A stretch of DNA of 64,000 nucleotides from Nemertoderma westbladi (Eukaryota; Xenacoelomorpha; Nemertodermatida; Nemertodermatidae), in assembly GCA_032718475.1 (NCBI GenBank), contig JAUCBJ010001582.1:1-64000 (forward strand), in the 5' to 3' direction. Under the pieces are notes generated by a model. That model was not told where the DNA came from. It did no database searches and was given only the letters and a program-made list of their open reading frames with translations. The number at the start of each line of letters is the position of its first letter. Within the stretch, counting starts at the first letter, position 1. Made by a program: the position numbers and the translations under genes. Shown in pieces: positions 10,794 through 22,337 of the stretch.

Positions 10794-11783
10794 ATTGGTC
10801 GTGTGGCTCCTGATGCGATACACCAACACGTAAAAACTATTCCACAAAGCCACAACCACATGCGTCACCACCGTTACCTAGCACCCGAGTATGGTTACGC
10901 CGGACGACTAGCTATCACCTGCGCCGCTGACATCTACGCATTCGGTGTGTGCGCCCTGGAGATGGCTGTCCTGGGTTTCCAGGGCGACGGCGACATAAAC
11001 AAACAGAAGGCGAAGTTTAGTCGGGACTTCATAGTATCCGTTGCGGCGGGTTTACGGAATAAGAAACAACGAGACTTTATCGAGCGATGCCTCCGAGAGG
11101 TAGCGGAAAAGCGGCCCACCAGTAGAGAACTCCTCTCACACGATATTCTATTCGAGGTCCACTCGCTGAAGCTACTCGCAGCCCATTGTTACCTCGAGAA
11201 CAACGAGATACTTGGCGACTCTATAGACGAGTTTACTAAAACCCTCCCCAAGGTATCTGACTCCGTCGACCGGGTGTTGGCTACCATCCCCGGCACGGGG
11301 GACCATGCCAAACCGAAACGGGAGATGCGACTTTCCCAAGTCACTAACAATCTCGAGATACAGAAACTCCTGGAGGATGTCAAGGTAGGAGTCTATCCAT
11401 TGATTGCCTTCGCCTTACCGGTGGAGAGGAAACCCAGCACACCAACTTTGGCGTTTGGAGCTCCTGAGATCCTTACGCTGCCGGAGGTTTCATTATCGCG
11501 ACCCACTACACCGGAACCCAGCATTATTGCACCGGAAAGGCGACGCGTACTCACCGTGCGGTGCAAAGTTCAGGAGGAACAGGAACTCAAAATAGTAATA
11601 GTTGCACGTCTAGACGATAATACGATCAGACAGCTGAGCTGCACGCTGTCTCCTGAGGACACCCCAGAGTTGCTCACCGAGGAACTCATAACGCACTGCT
11701 TCATAAACGATAAGGACAGAGGCACCCTGCGGGATGTTATAGCGGGGTGTCTGGAAAGCGGTAAGGTCCAGGAATGGCCCTGA
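10794..11783 (+). CDS. NRBP1: NRBP1 pseudokinase, coding exon 2
   Basis: Residues 209-537. The acceptor ttctccttatag precedes ATT GGT, giving IGRVAPDAIHQHVKT against IGSVAPDTINNHVKT in human. It contains LAPEYG, ADIYAFGVCALEMAVL (C-lobe), RDFIERCLREVAEKRPTSRE, FEVHSLKLLAAHC and LEDVKVGVYPLIAFALP, then the C-terminal domain ending in QLSCTLSPEDTPELLTEELI. Order and length match the family. The whole gene is nested antisense within the BICDR intron. Confidence 0.96.
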   Translation: MGRVAPDAIHQHVKTIPQSHNHMRHHRYLAPEYGYAGRLAITCAADIYAFGVCALEMAVLGFQGDGDINKQKAKFSRDFIVSVAAGLRNKKQRDFIERCLREVAEKRPTSRELLSHDILFEVHSLKLLAAHCYLENNEILGDSIDEFTKTLPKVSDSVDRVLATIPGTGDHAKPKREMRLSQVTNNLEIQKLLEDVKVGVYPLIAFALPVERKPSTPTLAFGAPEILTLPEVSLSRPTTPEPSIIAPERRRVLTVRCKVQEEQELKIVIVARLDDNTIRQLSCTLSPEDTPELLTEELITHCFINDKDRGTLRDVIAGCLESGKVQEWP

Positions 11784-12160
11784 CAAACCCCTGACAAGTA
11801 CCAGCAGTAAATCCACCGGTATAACTCCATTCTACACCCATATGGTGGTTTATTGCGTGGGCTGGTCGCCCAGCGCAGTGCCACATTCCAATACCAATAC
11901 TAAACATTTCCACTATCATGCAATATATTTATAGCTTCACATAATGTGTATAGATGTCGCCCTGGTGATAGAGATAGATATGGATATGGTTATAATTATG
12001 CTTGTGACTAATAATTTATCGATAAAATTAATTGTATTAAGCTAATGGAGGTTCCTTTCCATTTATTATATTAACACGTTTTTGTTTGAATTACCACTAA
12101 CTTTTTCCCAATGTCATCAGATTTGAAAGTTTTTTTAAGGTAAAAATTTACCAATATTCG
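11784..12160 (+). other. Presumed NRBP1 3' UTR and flank, no other gene
   Basis: AT-rich sequence following the NRBP1 stop codon. No second gene and no clear AATAAA close to the stop. Confidence 0.4.
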
Positions 12161-12162
12161 CG

Positions 12163-12386
12163 CTCATGTGAAGAATACCAGGATTTCACTTTTCGGTCGA
12201 CTTTTTATTGAAAGTTTATATGAAGATTTTTTATTTTTTTAAATTTATCTTTATTAAGTGTTTTATTATAGCGCTTATTTCTGTCTTATAACCTGTACAT
12301 ATGCTAATTCGTTTATTGTTTTGGTTAGATTCAGCCCTTCTGTAACCTGTGTTTTTGGTGAAAACCTGGTATTCTTCACATGGGGG
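12163..12386. mobile_element. MITE-like element with CATGTGAAGAATACCAG ends (copy 1)
   Basis: The left end CATGTGAAGAATACCAGG (12165) is mirrored by CCTGGTATTCTTCACATG (to about 12382). The internal 180 bp, including TTCGGTCGAC and ATTCGTTTATTGTTTTGGTT, is shared with a second copy at 42806-43039. No transposase is present. This is a non-autonomous DNA element; the superfamily is unknown. Confidence 0.75.
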
Positions 12387-12805
12387 GCAACTGCAAAGTG
12401 AAATGTAACGGCAGAAAGTCTGGTATTCTTCACATGGGGGTAACTGCAAAGTGAAATGTAACGGCAGAAAGTCTGGTATTCTTCACATGGGGGTAACTGC
12501 AAAGTGAAATGTAACGGCAGAAAGTCTGGTATTCTTCACATGGGGGTAACTGCAAAGTGAAATGTAACGGCAGAAAGTCTGGTATTCTTCATATGGGGGT
12601 AACTGCAAAGTGAAATGTAACGGCAGAAAGTCTGGTATTCTTCACATGGGGGGTAACTGCAAAGTGAAATGTAACGGCAGAAAGTCTGGTATTCTTCACA
12701 TGGGGGTAACTGCAAAGTGAAATGTAACGGCAGAAAGTCTGGTATTCTTCACATGGGGGTAACTGCAAAGTGAAATGTAACGGCAGAAAGTCTGGTATTC
12801 CTCTC
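12370..12805. repeat. 53-bp minisatellite grown from the MITE right end, about 8 copies
   Basis: The unit CACATGGGGGTAACTGCAAA plus AACGGCAGAAAGTCTGGTAT repeats every 53 bp (cacat at 12431, 12484 and so on). Each unit contains the terminal repeat of the adjacent MITE. The array therefore appears to be an amplification of the element end; copy 2 at 43 kb has only one to two units. Confidence 0.93.
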
Positions 12806-13059
12806 CACTTACCCATTATACTTTGGAATATTGTATTTCCCTTCGAAACAAATCTATTCAAATTATTTGCGACCAAATGTTAACTTTGAGCTACATGGTG
12901 GAAATCAAAGTTATTGAAACAAAAAAAAGTGCCAAATTCTGTGGAACATTCTGTGTGTATCATTCCACATATATATTAGAAATTAAAATTATTACCGATT
13001 ATAAAGACACTCTATAAGCAAATTTTACATGGTAAATTGTTTTTTAATAGCTATGACCC

Positions 13060-14470
13060 CGTTTGACGTAGTCACAGTGTTGAGAACTGTAACTGTAATT
13101 ATACTGTAACTGCAACTGTAACTGAATGATTTTTAGGATTTTTTTTGATACTGTAACTATAACTGTAACTGTTATTGCGAATTTTGAATACTGTAACTGT
13201 AACTGTAACTTAAACTGTAATTACTAATTTTGAATACTGTAACTGTAACTGTAACTTAAACTGTAATTACTAATTTTGAATACTGTAACTGTAACTGAAA
13301 CTGAAATTACTAAAAATCGATTCAGTTCTCAACCACACAACTAACATGAATGAGCATTTGAAACAGTATTGTAATAGTTTGATAAATTAATAACAGTGGT
13401 CGATATGGGTATCATTTTTAAAACATTGTATTTTTATTTATTATTATAGTTTTGGACCTTGATAGTAGGGTCAAGTGGCCCAAATACCCATTGCCCACTT
13501 AACTCAACTGTGAATTATTTGGCGAGTCAAGCATCGAGTAATGAACGAAGATCTATCATATACTGTAGTTATAATTAGTCAGGTTTATCTATCTCAACTG
13601 TTAGACTATTATCAGCCTTATCAGCACTCTTTGCTTCCTAAATATCGCATATCAAATGTAAATGTTTTAGATAAACAAAAATATAGTTAATGGTAATGTT
13701 AGAGGGATATATAACGGATATATATTTTACATTATGAAAATTAATGTTACTGGTACTATTAAAATCACAGGGGATATCACACTAGAGGCACACTGGAAAT
13801 TCAATTTTTATCAAGTTTACCATTATAAATTACAAAATTACAATTAAACTTAAAAAGTCAAAGGAGCAGCTTAACGAGGTGGTTCTAAACAAATCTACAA
13901 ATACATGATTACTACAATAAATTATAAATTAAGGGAAATGAACAGGTTTCAGATTCCGGGGGGGGGGGTGTGGGTTTGCGAGATGTGTGAATATATGTGT
14001 AAGCGTTCCTGGCATGGCCCTTCCAAGTAATTTATTTCTATTACGACTGCATCAGTGTCTCGTGTCTTTGTTACATGTAGGTACAGTGAAATATAATTTT
14101 TATTTTTTTTTAAATATTATTTGTTGTTTGTAAATTACATCTCAAAAGGAGCAGTTAAGAGCATAAAGAGGCAGTTTCGTAATGAATATTACCGGTATTG
14201 TTAGTGTATATTACAGTAATATATATTAAAGTGACCCATTTTTAGTTTTAGATAACCTTTTTTTATTGGGCAAGTGACTCATTGGGTGAGTGACTGCACT
14301 GCACCCCGCCCCGATGAGACTGACATTATTTCAATGACTGCTTACTTTACTATGTGGGATAATATATTGAATCTATAACTGAAACTGAAACTGTAACTGA
14401 AATTAGTTAAAATTGATTCAGTTCTCAACACTACTACGTAGTGACACGTAGGTTTGACGTAGTCACATTT
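13060..14470. mobile_element. Element(s) with AGTGTTGAGAACTG ends and TGTAAC repeats
   Basis: Left end AGTGTTGAGAACTGTAACTG near 13077; inverted ends GATTCAGTTCTCAAC near 13320 and GATTCAGTTCTCAACACT near 14415. CTGTAACTGTAAC stretches lie just inside. GTTTGACGTAGTCAC occurs as a direct repeat near 13063 and 14450. This suggests a short 260-bp MITE within a larger related element, hAT-like by its end sequence only. No coding capacity is seen between 13340 and 14360. Confidence 0.45.
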
Positions 14471-15204
14471 TTTTGATGAAATGTAGAGTTATATTGTTTC
14501 TCAAAATATAGCTAAATTATCATAATATGTAAAAGCGTACTAAACCAGGTGCGCCAACTAATACAATCAGAGATCAACCATAGACAGCTAAGCACATGCT
14601 GTCATCTGTTTGGAATATTACGTCTTTAAATTTCATGAAACCGATTAATTAATACTTAACAAATTATTGCAGATTGTGGGAAAGTAATTCAATTCAACTA
14701 TTCTGTCCGAACTTTCCATTCATCTTTGATTTATTTGGCTGTTTCGTTAAATTATTTAAATAACTATTTTATGATAGAATTGCTCAATTTTAATTTGTAT
14801 CTCATAATTGAGACTCGTGCTGTGCGAAGGCCCCACGAACGTTTATCTAATGACAAATTATTTATTTTCTTTCCATAAACCCCTTCCAGCCCACCCCTAC
14901 CAAATTTCTCGGTATTTTCAGCTTGGTGTAGTACCGGTACTCACAGTTTTTATGACACGCTATATAGAAGGATATTTTAAAACATTTAGTTTTTGGAATA
15001 ACTACAAGGCCCATGTTTAGTTGATCCGGAACAGGAGTCAGTATGGTAAACAATATTTTAGTATGCAATATTAGTTTGATTTCGTTATTTAACTTAACGT
15101 ACATTATACTTTATGTTTATGCTATGCTAATACATCTACAGGAGTTGATAATCTATTATCCTTTTTCTTCTTAAGCATAATTAATTCAGATGGCGTTACT
15201 GGTG

Positions 15205-15905
15205 TTGTCACAGAGATGTACACGGGCCGGGTCAGGGTCAGCCCGGGCCGGGGCCGCATTCTAAATATTGGAATGCCCGCTATTGTTGAATAATTTTATT
15301 ATCCAGTTAACAAAACACAATAATATTAAAATTAAAGTTACACTTTTTTTCACAAAATAAAATAAAATAAAATATCTATATTTATTTTCCTGTAACTAGG
15401 ATTGTTTCATGATTTATACGTGTCTCTGTTTAACTTTGTTATGTACCTTTTGCTCTTTTACAGACTCACACATATTCTGATATTACTAACTAGATACGGA
15501 TACAGACTCTTACATAGGCTTACCATCTTACAGGCCATAATGCAGTATCTACCTTATAAAACTAAGCATCACACTTTTATTAAATAATTTTAGTAACATC
15601 ATTGATAAATGAATAAATTCACACAAAAACGATAAGAACATTATTTCATTTTAAACAACAAACATAATGTATTAACATGGTAGACCTACATAACGTGTGT
15701 GTAGTATACTTCGAGTTTTCTAACGCACAAACAACCAGAACAGTGGCTCATGATGACCGACATAGTATTTGGAATCAGTGTATGTACAGTAGATTGATCA
15801 GAAAAGTTAAAATTTTAATTTATGCTGAAATGTTTAGAAAAATTAAAATTAACGGGCCCGGGCCGGGCCGGGGAAGTGTAAAACCGACCCGTGTCTGGTC
15901 CATTA
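15205..15905. mobile_element. Candidate hAT-like non-autonomous element with GC-rich ends
   Basis: ACACGGGCCGGGTC and GCCCGGGCCGGGGCC near 15217-15252 are mirrored by CCCGGGCCGGGCCGG and GACCCGTGTC near 15856-15896, bracketing AT-rich DNA without coding potential. Next to it, 15907-15995 (AGGGATGCAACAG and CCGGAGCC blocks) resembles hAT-type termini, as does 60425-60520. Confidence 0.4.
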
Positions 15906-16377
15906 GGGATGCAACAGAGCTAAAATTTCACCCGGAGCCGGAGGTTCCTCCGGGTTACAATATGAGATCCGGCCGGAGCCCGGAGGTTCCTCCAGAGAGC
16001 TATTACCCTCAGTCACTACCGGGAACACGCATCACCACTCTACAAACAATTAGATATACTACAGATTGAACAACTGCATTTTCCTGAAACAGCTAAACGA
16101 ATGTGGGAAATCCACAATAACAAAAAACAAAATTTTATCACTTCGTTGTTTCAACAAACATCCACTGTACAGTGTACATACTTACAACACACGATCAACA
16201 ACAAGCAAAAACTACTATGTACCACGGACCCGACTACTACAAGGACAGAAATCATTAAAATATAACGGTGTCAACGTGTCATTGTCTGGAACCCGCTAGA
16301 TGTAGATATTAAACAAAGTAAATCGAAAAAATCATTAGGAAGGAAATTAAAAAATAAACTAATAAATGAGCTACAGT

Positions 16378-17621
16378 AAGATAAAATACAAGAAAATAAA
16401 ATACAAGAAAATAAAATAAAATACAAGAAAATAAAATACAAGAAAATAAAATACAAGAAAATAAAATACAAGAAAATAAAATACAAGAAAATAAAATACA
16501 AGAAAATAAAATAAAATACAAGAAAATAAAATAAAATACAAGAAAATAAAATAAAATACAAGAAAATAAAATACAAGAAAATAAAATACAAGAAAATAAA
16601 ATAAAATACAAGAAAATAAAATACAAGAAAATAAAATACAAGAAAATAAAATAAAATACAAGAAAATAAAATACAAGAAAATAAAATACAAGAAAATAAA
16701 ATACAAGAAAATAAAATAAAATACAAGAAAATAAAATACAAGAAAATAAAATACAAGAAAATAAAATACAAGAAAATAAAATACAAGAAAATAAAATACA
16801 AGAAAATAAAATACAAGAAAATAAAATACAAGAAAATAAAATACAAGAAAATAAAATACAAGAAAATAAAATACAAGAAAATAAAATACAAGAAAATAAA
16901 ATACAAGAAAATAAAATACAAGAAAATAAAATACAAGAAAATAAAATACAAGAAAATAAAATAAAATACAAGAAAATAAAATACAAGAAAATAAAATACA
17001 AGAAAATAAAATACAAGAAAATAAAATACAAGAAAATAAAATACAAGAAAATAAAATACAAGAAAATAAAATACAAGAAAATAAAATACAAGAAAATAAA
17101 ATACAAGAAAATAAAATACAAGAAAATAAAATACAAGAAAATAAAATACAAGAAAATAAAATACAAGAAAATAAAATACAAGAAAATAAAATAAAATACA
17201 AGAAAATAAAATACAAGAAAATAAAATACAAGAAAATAAAATACAAGAAAATAAAATAAAATACAAGAAAATAAAATACAAGAAAATAAAATACAAGAAA
17301 ATAAAATACAAGAAAATAAAATAAAATACAAGAAAATAAAATACAAGAAAATAAAATACAAGAAAATAAAATACAAGAAAATAAAATACAAGATAATAAA
17401 ATACAAGAAAATAAAATACAAGAAAATAAAATACAAGATAATAAAATACAAGAAAATAAAATACAAGAAAATAAAATACAAGATAATAAAATACAAGAAA
17501 ATAAAATACAAGAAAATAAAATACAAGATAATAAAATACAAGAAAATAAAATACAAGAAAATAAAATACAAGATAATAAAATACAAGAAAATAAAATACA
17601 AGAAAATAAAATACAAGATAT
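16378..17621. repeat. 15/20-bp A-rich minisatellite, 1.24 kb, with a 45-bp higher-order block
   Basis: Units AATAAAATACAAGAA (15 bp) and a 20-bp version with an extra AATAA alternate. From about 17385 the pattern becomes a regular 45-bp higher-order repeat marked by ACAAGATAAT. The minus strand lacks stops in all three frames simply because the unit lacks them; the encoded F/L/Y/I strings are not credible proteins. Confidence 0.97.
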
Positions 17622-17639
17622 TGCGATTTTATCCAGTTT

Positions 17640-18560
17640 CATATCCTAAAAATAAAAATTAAATTTATTAAATAAAACGAATAATTAAAGTAAAATATAT
17701 AGAGTACTTTGTGTGAAAAAAAGAAAAAAAATGGTAATCGCCTGAGCTGTTGCTGGTTGGATAGGCTAGTACCCCCCCCCCCCCCCCCCCCGAACTGGTC
17801 GTTGATAGCAGTTGACACAACTAGCTTCGGCTACTGCCAACTACTATCAGTGTCAGCACTATCAACATTCAAAAACTAAATCCCTTTAATATAAATTATT
17901 AAATGCTTGCCCTGCAAAAAAATTAAAAATAATGCAATTATTGTTATAATTACTGTGTACTCAGTATAAATAAAAATAAATAAATCTCAAATCAACTATT
18001 ATTACGTCATCTATTTACTTTTTTTTCAGACTTTAAATATCAATGTTATTATCTTATTTTATATATTTTGACTCTCTCCGATTGTTTTGTAGAGCACATG
18101 AGAATGCGAGTAAAAACACCCAGTCTGAAACATTGAAACAGTAATGGCGCTAGTGTACCTTCAATGGATGGCCGTTCTATATGTTATTACATAACTATTT
18201 GGCAATGGCAATGACCCCCCCCCCCCCCCCCCCCCCTCCTTAAATCCTCAATTATTTAATCTGATCTATTGAAGCTATTTAATCTAATATCGTTAGGTGG
18301 TAATCTAATATACTACTCTCCTACCACTAACAATATAACACTAACTAACCCACACTATAATACTAGACCTAATAAGACCGGTTGCATTTTATATATGGTA
18401 ATCACTTTGCCAAACATTATTATTGTAATTTTATTTTATACTTATATACAGCTGGTTCTGATCCCCAACTTTTTTTTTAATTGTTTGTGGAATGTATATT
18501 TGTTGAATTTAGTGGAAATAAACAAATAATTGAATTGAATTGAATACCGGTGCCACCGAC
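17640..18560. other. Gene-free stretch with two poly(C) tracts
   Basis: AT-rich sequence in the large BICDR intron. Poly(C) runs lie at 17772-17791 and 18215-18236. Nothing coding is seen. Confidence 0.5.
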
Positions 18561-18579
18561 AATAATCGCTTACACTAAC

Positions 18580-18665
18580 CTCGTCAGCTACTGCGAATAC
18601 ATCGTTGTAGCTTCCACTACTCGGCGGGTCGCAATTCGATGATGCGTCCGAGCTGTCAATCATTG
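18580..18665 (-). CDS. BICDL1: BICDR-like gene, exon B (predicted)
   Basis: 86 nt bounded by acceptor tttgtttacag and donor GACGAG|GTTAGT. It encodes AMIDSSDASSNCDPPSSGSY and then NDVFAVADE in the phase needed to join exon A (phase 1) to exon C (phase 0). There is no recognisable homology; the BICDL N-terminus is a variable acidic linker. The alternative is an exon of a separate minus-strand gene. Confidence 0.55.
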
Positions 18666-19248
18666 CTGTAAACAAATATAAATAATTATTTTTACCGGAA
18701 AAATCCACTCTAACCTACTCTGTGAAAAAAACCGAAAGAAAGAAAGCATTCGGTCACATTATAAAATCAGTTTATCTCGCTGGCCGCGATTAACTGATTT
18801 ATATTTCCAAATAAACAAATATTATTCTACAGTAGAAAGTATAGTATACTATATACTATAGTGTATAGATAGACAAGAGAAATACTAGTCTTTATTTATA
18901 TTCACGATAAATACATAACAAAAAAAAGGAAAAATTAAGTATTACTTTAAATAACGATTGTGAAACCAACCAAATATATAATTACATTGTTAGGAACAAA
19001 AAAAAATAAGCCAAGAATAAGGAAGGGCATACCGGTATCAGCTTATGCCTACTGAAAGTAAATTAGCATTTTAGCAGACTTTTCAATTGACTTTTTAAAA
19101 CATAAATTAGCGATTTAGTCTACAGTGGCCTTGGTCTAAGTCCCTTCAGGCTTCAGCCCTAAGTACGGTAGGCCTAATTCGCTCTTAAATACAAGTGAAA
19201 TAGCCTATAGCCTATAATAACAAGAGATAATAATAACAATAGACTCAC

Positions 19249-19522
19249 CACCAGTCGATAAAGAGTCAATAGGTATACCGGTACTTCGTTCAACGTGGTC
19301 ATTTCCATGTCCAATAACCGGTAGGCCTAGGCCTATATTATCGTGATTACCGGTCTCTGTGACCCCTACTTCATACTGGAACTGGGTTATCGCTTCTGTC
19401 GATATATTCGGGAGATTGTTTATTACTTCTGTCAATACCGGTATATTATATTCATTGTCATTCAGACTCGAACAAATATCGCGATTTTCGATAGGAGGGG
19501 AACCATGATGATTCAGTGACAT
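19249..19522 (-). CDS. BICDL1: BICDR-like gene, exon A (predicted first coding exon)
   Basis: The frame starts at ATG 19522 (MSLNHHGSPPIENR) and runs 91 codons plus one base to donor GGTG|GTGAGT. The extra base joins CA of exon B to give Ala. The predicted N-terminus is polar and unstructured. A short out-of-frame upstream ATG lies 10 nt before. The upstream flank is rich in TACCGGTA and TAGGCCTA palindromes. Confidence 0.55.
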
Positions 19523-19919
19523 CTTTAGACATTGTTTCCTGATTTCGTTACCGGTACATTTCACAGTTACAGATTCATAAACATAGGCAAGCCAAGCCAA
19601 GCTGCCACACTGTCGCGAAAGCAGCTAAAAAGACTTACCGGTACCGGGTCCGCTACCGGAAACCAGTCCAAGCTACCGGTAACTGCTGAACTGTAACTGG
19701 CAGACTGGGTAGGCCTATGCTGCTATGCGGTTGCGGTGTCTGGGTGTGCACTGGGTATGCGGTATGCAGGTACTGAGGTATGCGATGCCAGATGCATGCG
19801 TTGTGGTATGGTGTGATGAAATACTGAAATAAGTTGACGGGTTGAAACCTACCTGCTGCCTGCTACCTAAGGTCTGAAGGTGTACTAAATAATGTACCAT
19901 TCTGCCCAAGGTATAGGCC

Positions 19920-20811
19920 TACTAAATAACAGTTCACGCAGCAAGTGGATTGCTGAAATTAGCATTGGCCTATCTTTTTTTCCCTATTAATGGCACTATT
20001 TTCATAATATTTCCTTAGAAACATAGTCGAAAGTTTCATACAGTATAAATGTAGTAAAATGTCTTTCTGAAATGTTTATCTTGTATTTTAGTTGCCAAGG
20101 TAACCGGGTGCAAAGTTAAAACTTTGGTCGCCAGTATTTCAAGACGACTATGGATTCTGATCTTGAGAATTGGTAGGTGATAAAAGGGAATAAAAGACTA
20201 TCAAAATATGTTACATTTGAATTTGTTTACATTCCCGTTGCCATGGAAATAGTATAATGCAAAATTTGAATAATTGTCTACCCATTCTATCTGTCCAATC
20301 AGAAAGCAAGACCTGCGAGAGCATGATTTTGATATTCCAGAATATTAAATTTCGGTTAGCAATTACTAGAAATAAAGGACAGCCACCAGGCATGTTTGTT
20401 GAAAATTATATAAGTATTAAATAGTAGCCCAATTTCTATCTGGCGGTCATAATGGGAAATTCCCGTTACCATGGAAACGGGATTGAAAAAAATTTAAATG
20501 TAAAATATTTTGATAGACTTTTATTCCCTTTACTCATATACCAAATCTCAAGAACAGAATCCCTTGTCGACTTGAATTACAGGCACTCGAAATTTGAACT
20601 TTGCACCCGGTAACCTTGGCAACTACAAGATAAAAATTCTAGAAAGAAATGTTATTACATTTCTATGAACCCTAGTCAACATATCCACCTAACCAAAGTT
20701 GCATAAGAGAGGTTTCTAAGGAAATATTATGAAAATAGTGTCATAAATAGGGAAACGATCGGCCCACGCTAATTTCAGGAATTCGCTCGCTGCAAGACCT
20801 GTTATTTAGTA
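19920..20811. mobile_element. Long-arm inverted-repeat element (MITE-like, 890 bp)
   Basis: TACTAAATAACAG at 19920 is mirrored by CTGTTATTTAGTA ending at 20811. The arms continue for roughly 350 bp: CTGAAATTAGC, CTATTTTCATAATATTTCC, CAAGGTAACCGGGTGCAAAG and CCCGTTRCCATGGAAA recur as reverse complements. The loop is about 200 bp. The ends and TA flanks are compatible with a TA target site. No transposase. It lies between the 5' ends of the BICDR and LGN genes. Confidence 0.8.
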
Positions 20812-20844
20812 CACCGTAGTGTAGTACCGGTAATGTGTAATGTC

Positions 20845-21400
20845 TGAATTATTATTATTATTATTATTATTAACACCTCATATATTATAAAATTATTAAT
20901 AGAGGGAGAAAATCACCAAGGTTAAAAATTAACACTAATAGGTGAAAGACAACACTAAATATCTACAACTTTAATATTAATCCATGTACAATACCGACAA
21001 CTAACAATATTGCATGAATAGTCCAGTCTAAAAATATACAGTAAAACATTTAGTGTGACATAAAAACATACATTAAGAAATGAATTTGACATAATAAAAT
21101 TAGCCTACAGTAAGAAAATTTGATTTCCAACGTCTATGCAGTCCAGTAAATATATAAGACAACATACATTAAAATCAACTTGGCAGTCCAGTAAAACTTG
21201 TACAGTCTAAAAAATAAAATACATACAGTATAAAAATACAGGGTAATTCAATAGCATTGTCTAAAAATATAAAAATATTGAAATAAAAATTATAACAATC
21301 GGTTAAATTTACAATAGGTTAGTAGATTTGCCTCCTTCAATCTAGACGTAAAAATATCTTTGTTGGATGAGTTCATTCGTCATCCGATAAATGTTTTCGT
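20845..21400 (-). mobile_element. CR1-like non-LTR retrotransposon 3' fragment
   Basis: Begins with (ATT)n then AACACCTCATATATTATAAA, AGAGGGAGAAAATCACCAAG and CACTAATAGGTGAA, and is closely similar to 36655-36980, which is the 3' UTR of a minus-strand RT fragment. The last coding remnant lies near 21340-21395. It is severely 5' truncated, with a trinucleotide-repeat 3' tail typical of CR1/L2 elements. Confidence 0.65.
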
Positions 21401-21745
21401 ATAGCTGTATACAGGTATAGCAGTACTGCAGTAGGTACCGGTAGATAGGCCTATCAGACAGTCAGACTAGGCCTATAGCAGTACAGCAGTATAGGCCTAC
21501 AGTTACTACGTTTGGGCATAGTGCATCCAACGTAGGAACTGGTATGTTTGTCACCACTCTCCAGCGCTCACAACCTTTAACACAGTACCAGAGTACAGCA
21601 GTCTGGCAGTAACACGTCAGCACATTAATGTTTAGTCAACGTTAATGTGAGTGTTAGGCTAAATCTACACTCAACACCTTCAACACATCTTCGTTATCAA
21701 CGTATCCTCGATTTTCTGGGCCTTGGTTGACCAACCCATGAAGTT

Positions 21746-22071
21746 ATGGCCACGGCGAATCCTAGCGACTCTTGTATAGAATTGGCACTTGAAGGCGAAA
21801 GGCAATGTAAAATTGGGAATTGCCGTGAGGGCGCCAAATTTTTTGAAGCGGCAATTAAAGTCGGGACAGAAGATTTAAAAACATTGAGCGCGATATACAG
21901 TCAATTAGGAAACGCCTACTTCTATACTCAAGATTATGAGAAAGCTTTAGAATATCACAGACATGATGTAACATTAGCCAGAACCATTGGTGATAAAATT
22001 GGAGAGGCCAAGGCGAGTGGAAATCTGGGCAATTCTCTCAAGATGCTTGGAAAGTTTGACGAGGCTATTCG
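21746..22071 (+). CDS. GPSM2: LGN/Pins (GPSM) gene, exon 1: TPR start
   Basis: Encodes residues 1-108 plus two bases of a 606-aa protein. CIELALEGERQCKIGNCREG and VGTEDLKTLSAIYSQLGNAY are almost the human GPSM2/LGN sequence, followed by EYHRHDVTLARTIGDKIGEA, KASGNLGN and FDEAI. LGN/Pins binds NuMA/Mud or Inscuteable through its TPRs and GDP-bound Galpha-i through GoLoco motifs to orient the mitotic spindle. The start ATG 21746 lies in a GTTATGGCC context; the vertebrate N-terminal extension is absent. Donor CG|GTAGGT. Confidence 0.96.
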
Positions 22072-22313
22072 GTAGGTTTATATTTCTGTGTCAGTATCGG
22101 TACCGGTGTGTCAGTACTCAGTATGTCAGTACAGGAGTACAGCAGTACTGCAGTATGTGGTATGTGTTGGTAATTTCAATCCACTAGGCCCTATCCAGGC
22201 CTATTACAGTACCGGTATTAATCCTGTAATCAGTTTTGTTTTGATTTGATTTTTTAATCAGATACCTGTACCGTACCTACTCTCTTAGAATCTACATTGG
22301 TGTATCAGGATTA

Positions 22314-22337
22314 CCCCCCCCCCCCCCCCCCCCCCCC
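22314..22337. repeat. Poly(C) tract in LGN intron 1
   Basis: About 24 C followed by GCCCCCGCGG; no exon is nearby. Confidence 0.9.

Larger units (their letters stand above)
3982..19522 (-). other. BICDL1: BICDR/BICDL-like dynein adaptor gene, eight coding exons
   Basis: Spliced gene model of 515 aa. Joining A 19522-19249, B 18665-18580, C 7345-7163, D 6215-6000, E 5400-5264, F 4993-4663, G 4506-4405 and H 4200-3982 keeps one frame with GT/AG at every junction. Residues 146-181 carry the CC1 box (AAELG at 151-155), which in BICD, BICDR and Spindly adaptors contacts dynein light intermediate chain. A long coiled coil follows (182-380). A Spindly-type motif, LYAEL at 385-389, is followed by a C-terminal segment like the BICDL end. 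The order matches vertebrate BICDL1/BICDL2 (508-573 aa), which link dynein-dynactin to Rab-bearing vesicles. Exons C-H are firm by homology. A and B rest on phase, splice signals and the expected length. The C-terminus is shorter than in vertebrates. NRBP1 is nested antisense in intron B-C. Confidence 0.82.

Noticed and set aside
16271-17642. Minus-strand frames of 346-435 codons rich in F, L, Y, I
   Set aside because: Translation of a 15/20-bp A-rich array; open in all three frames.
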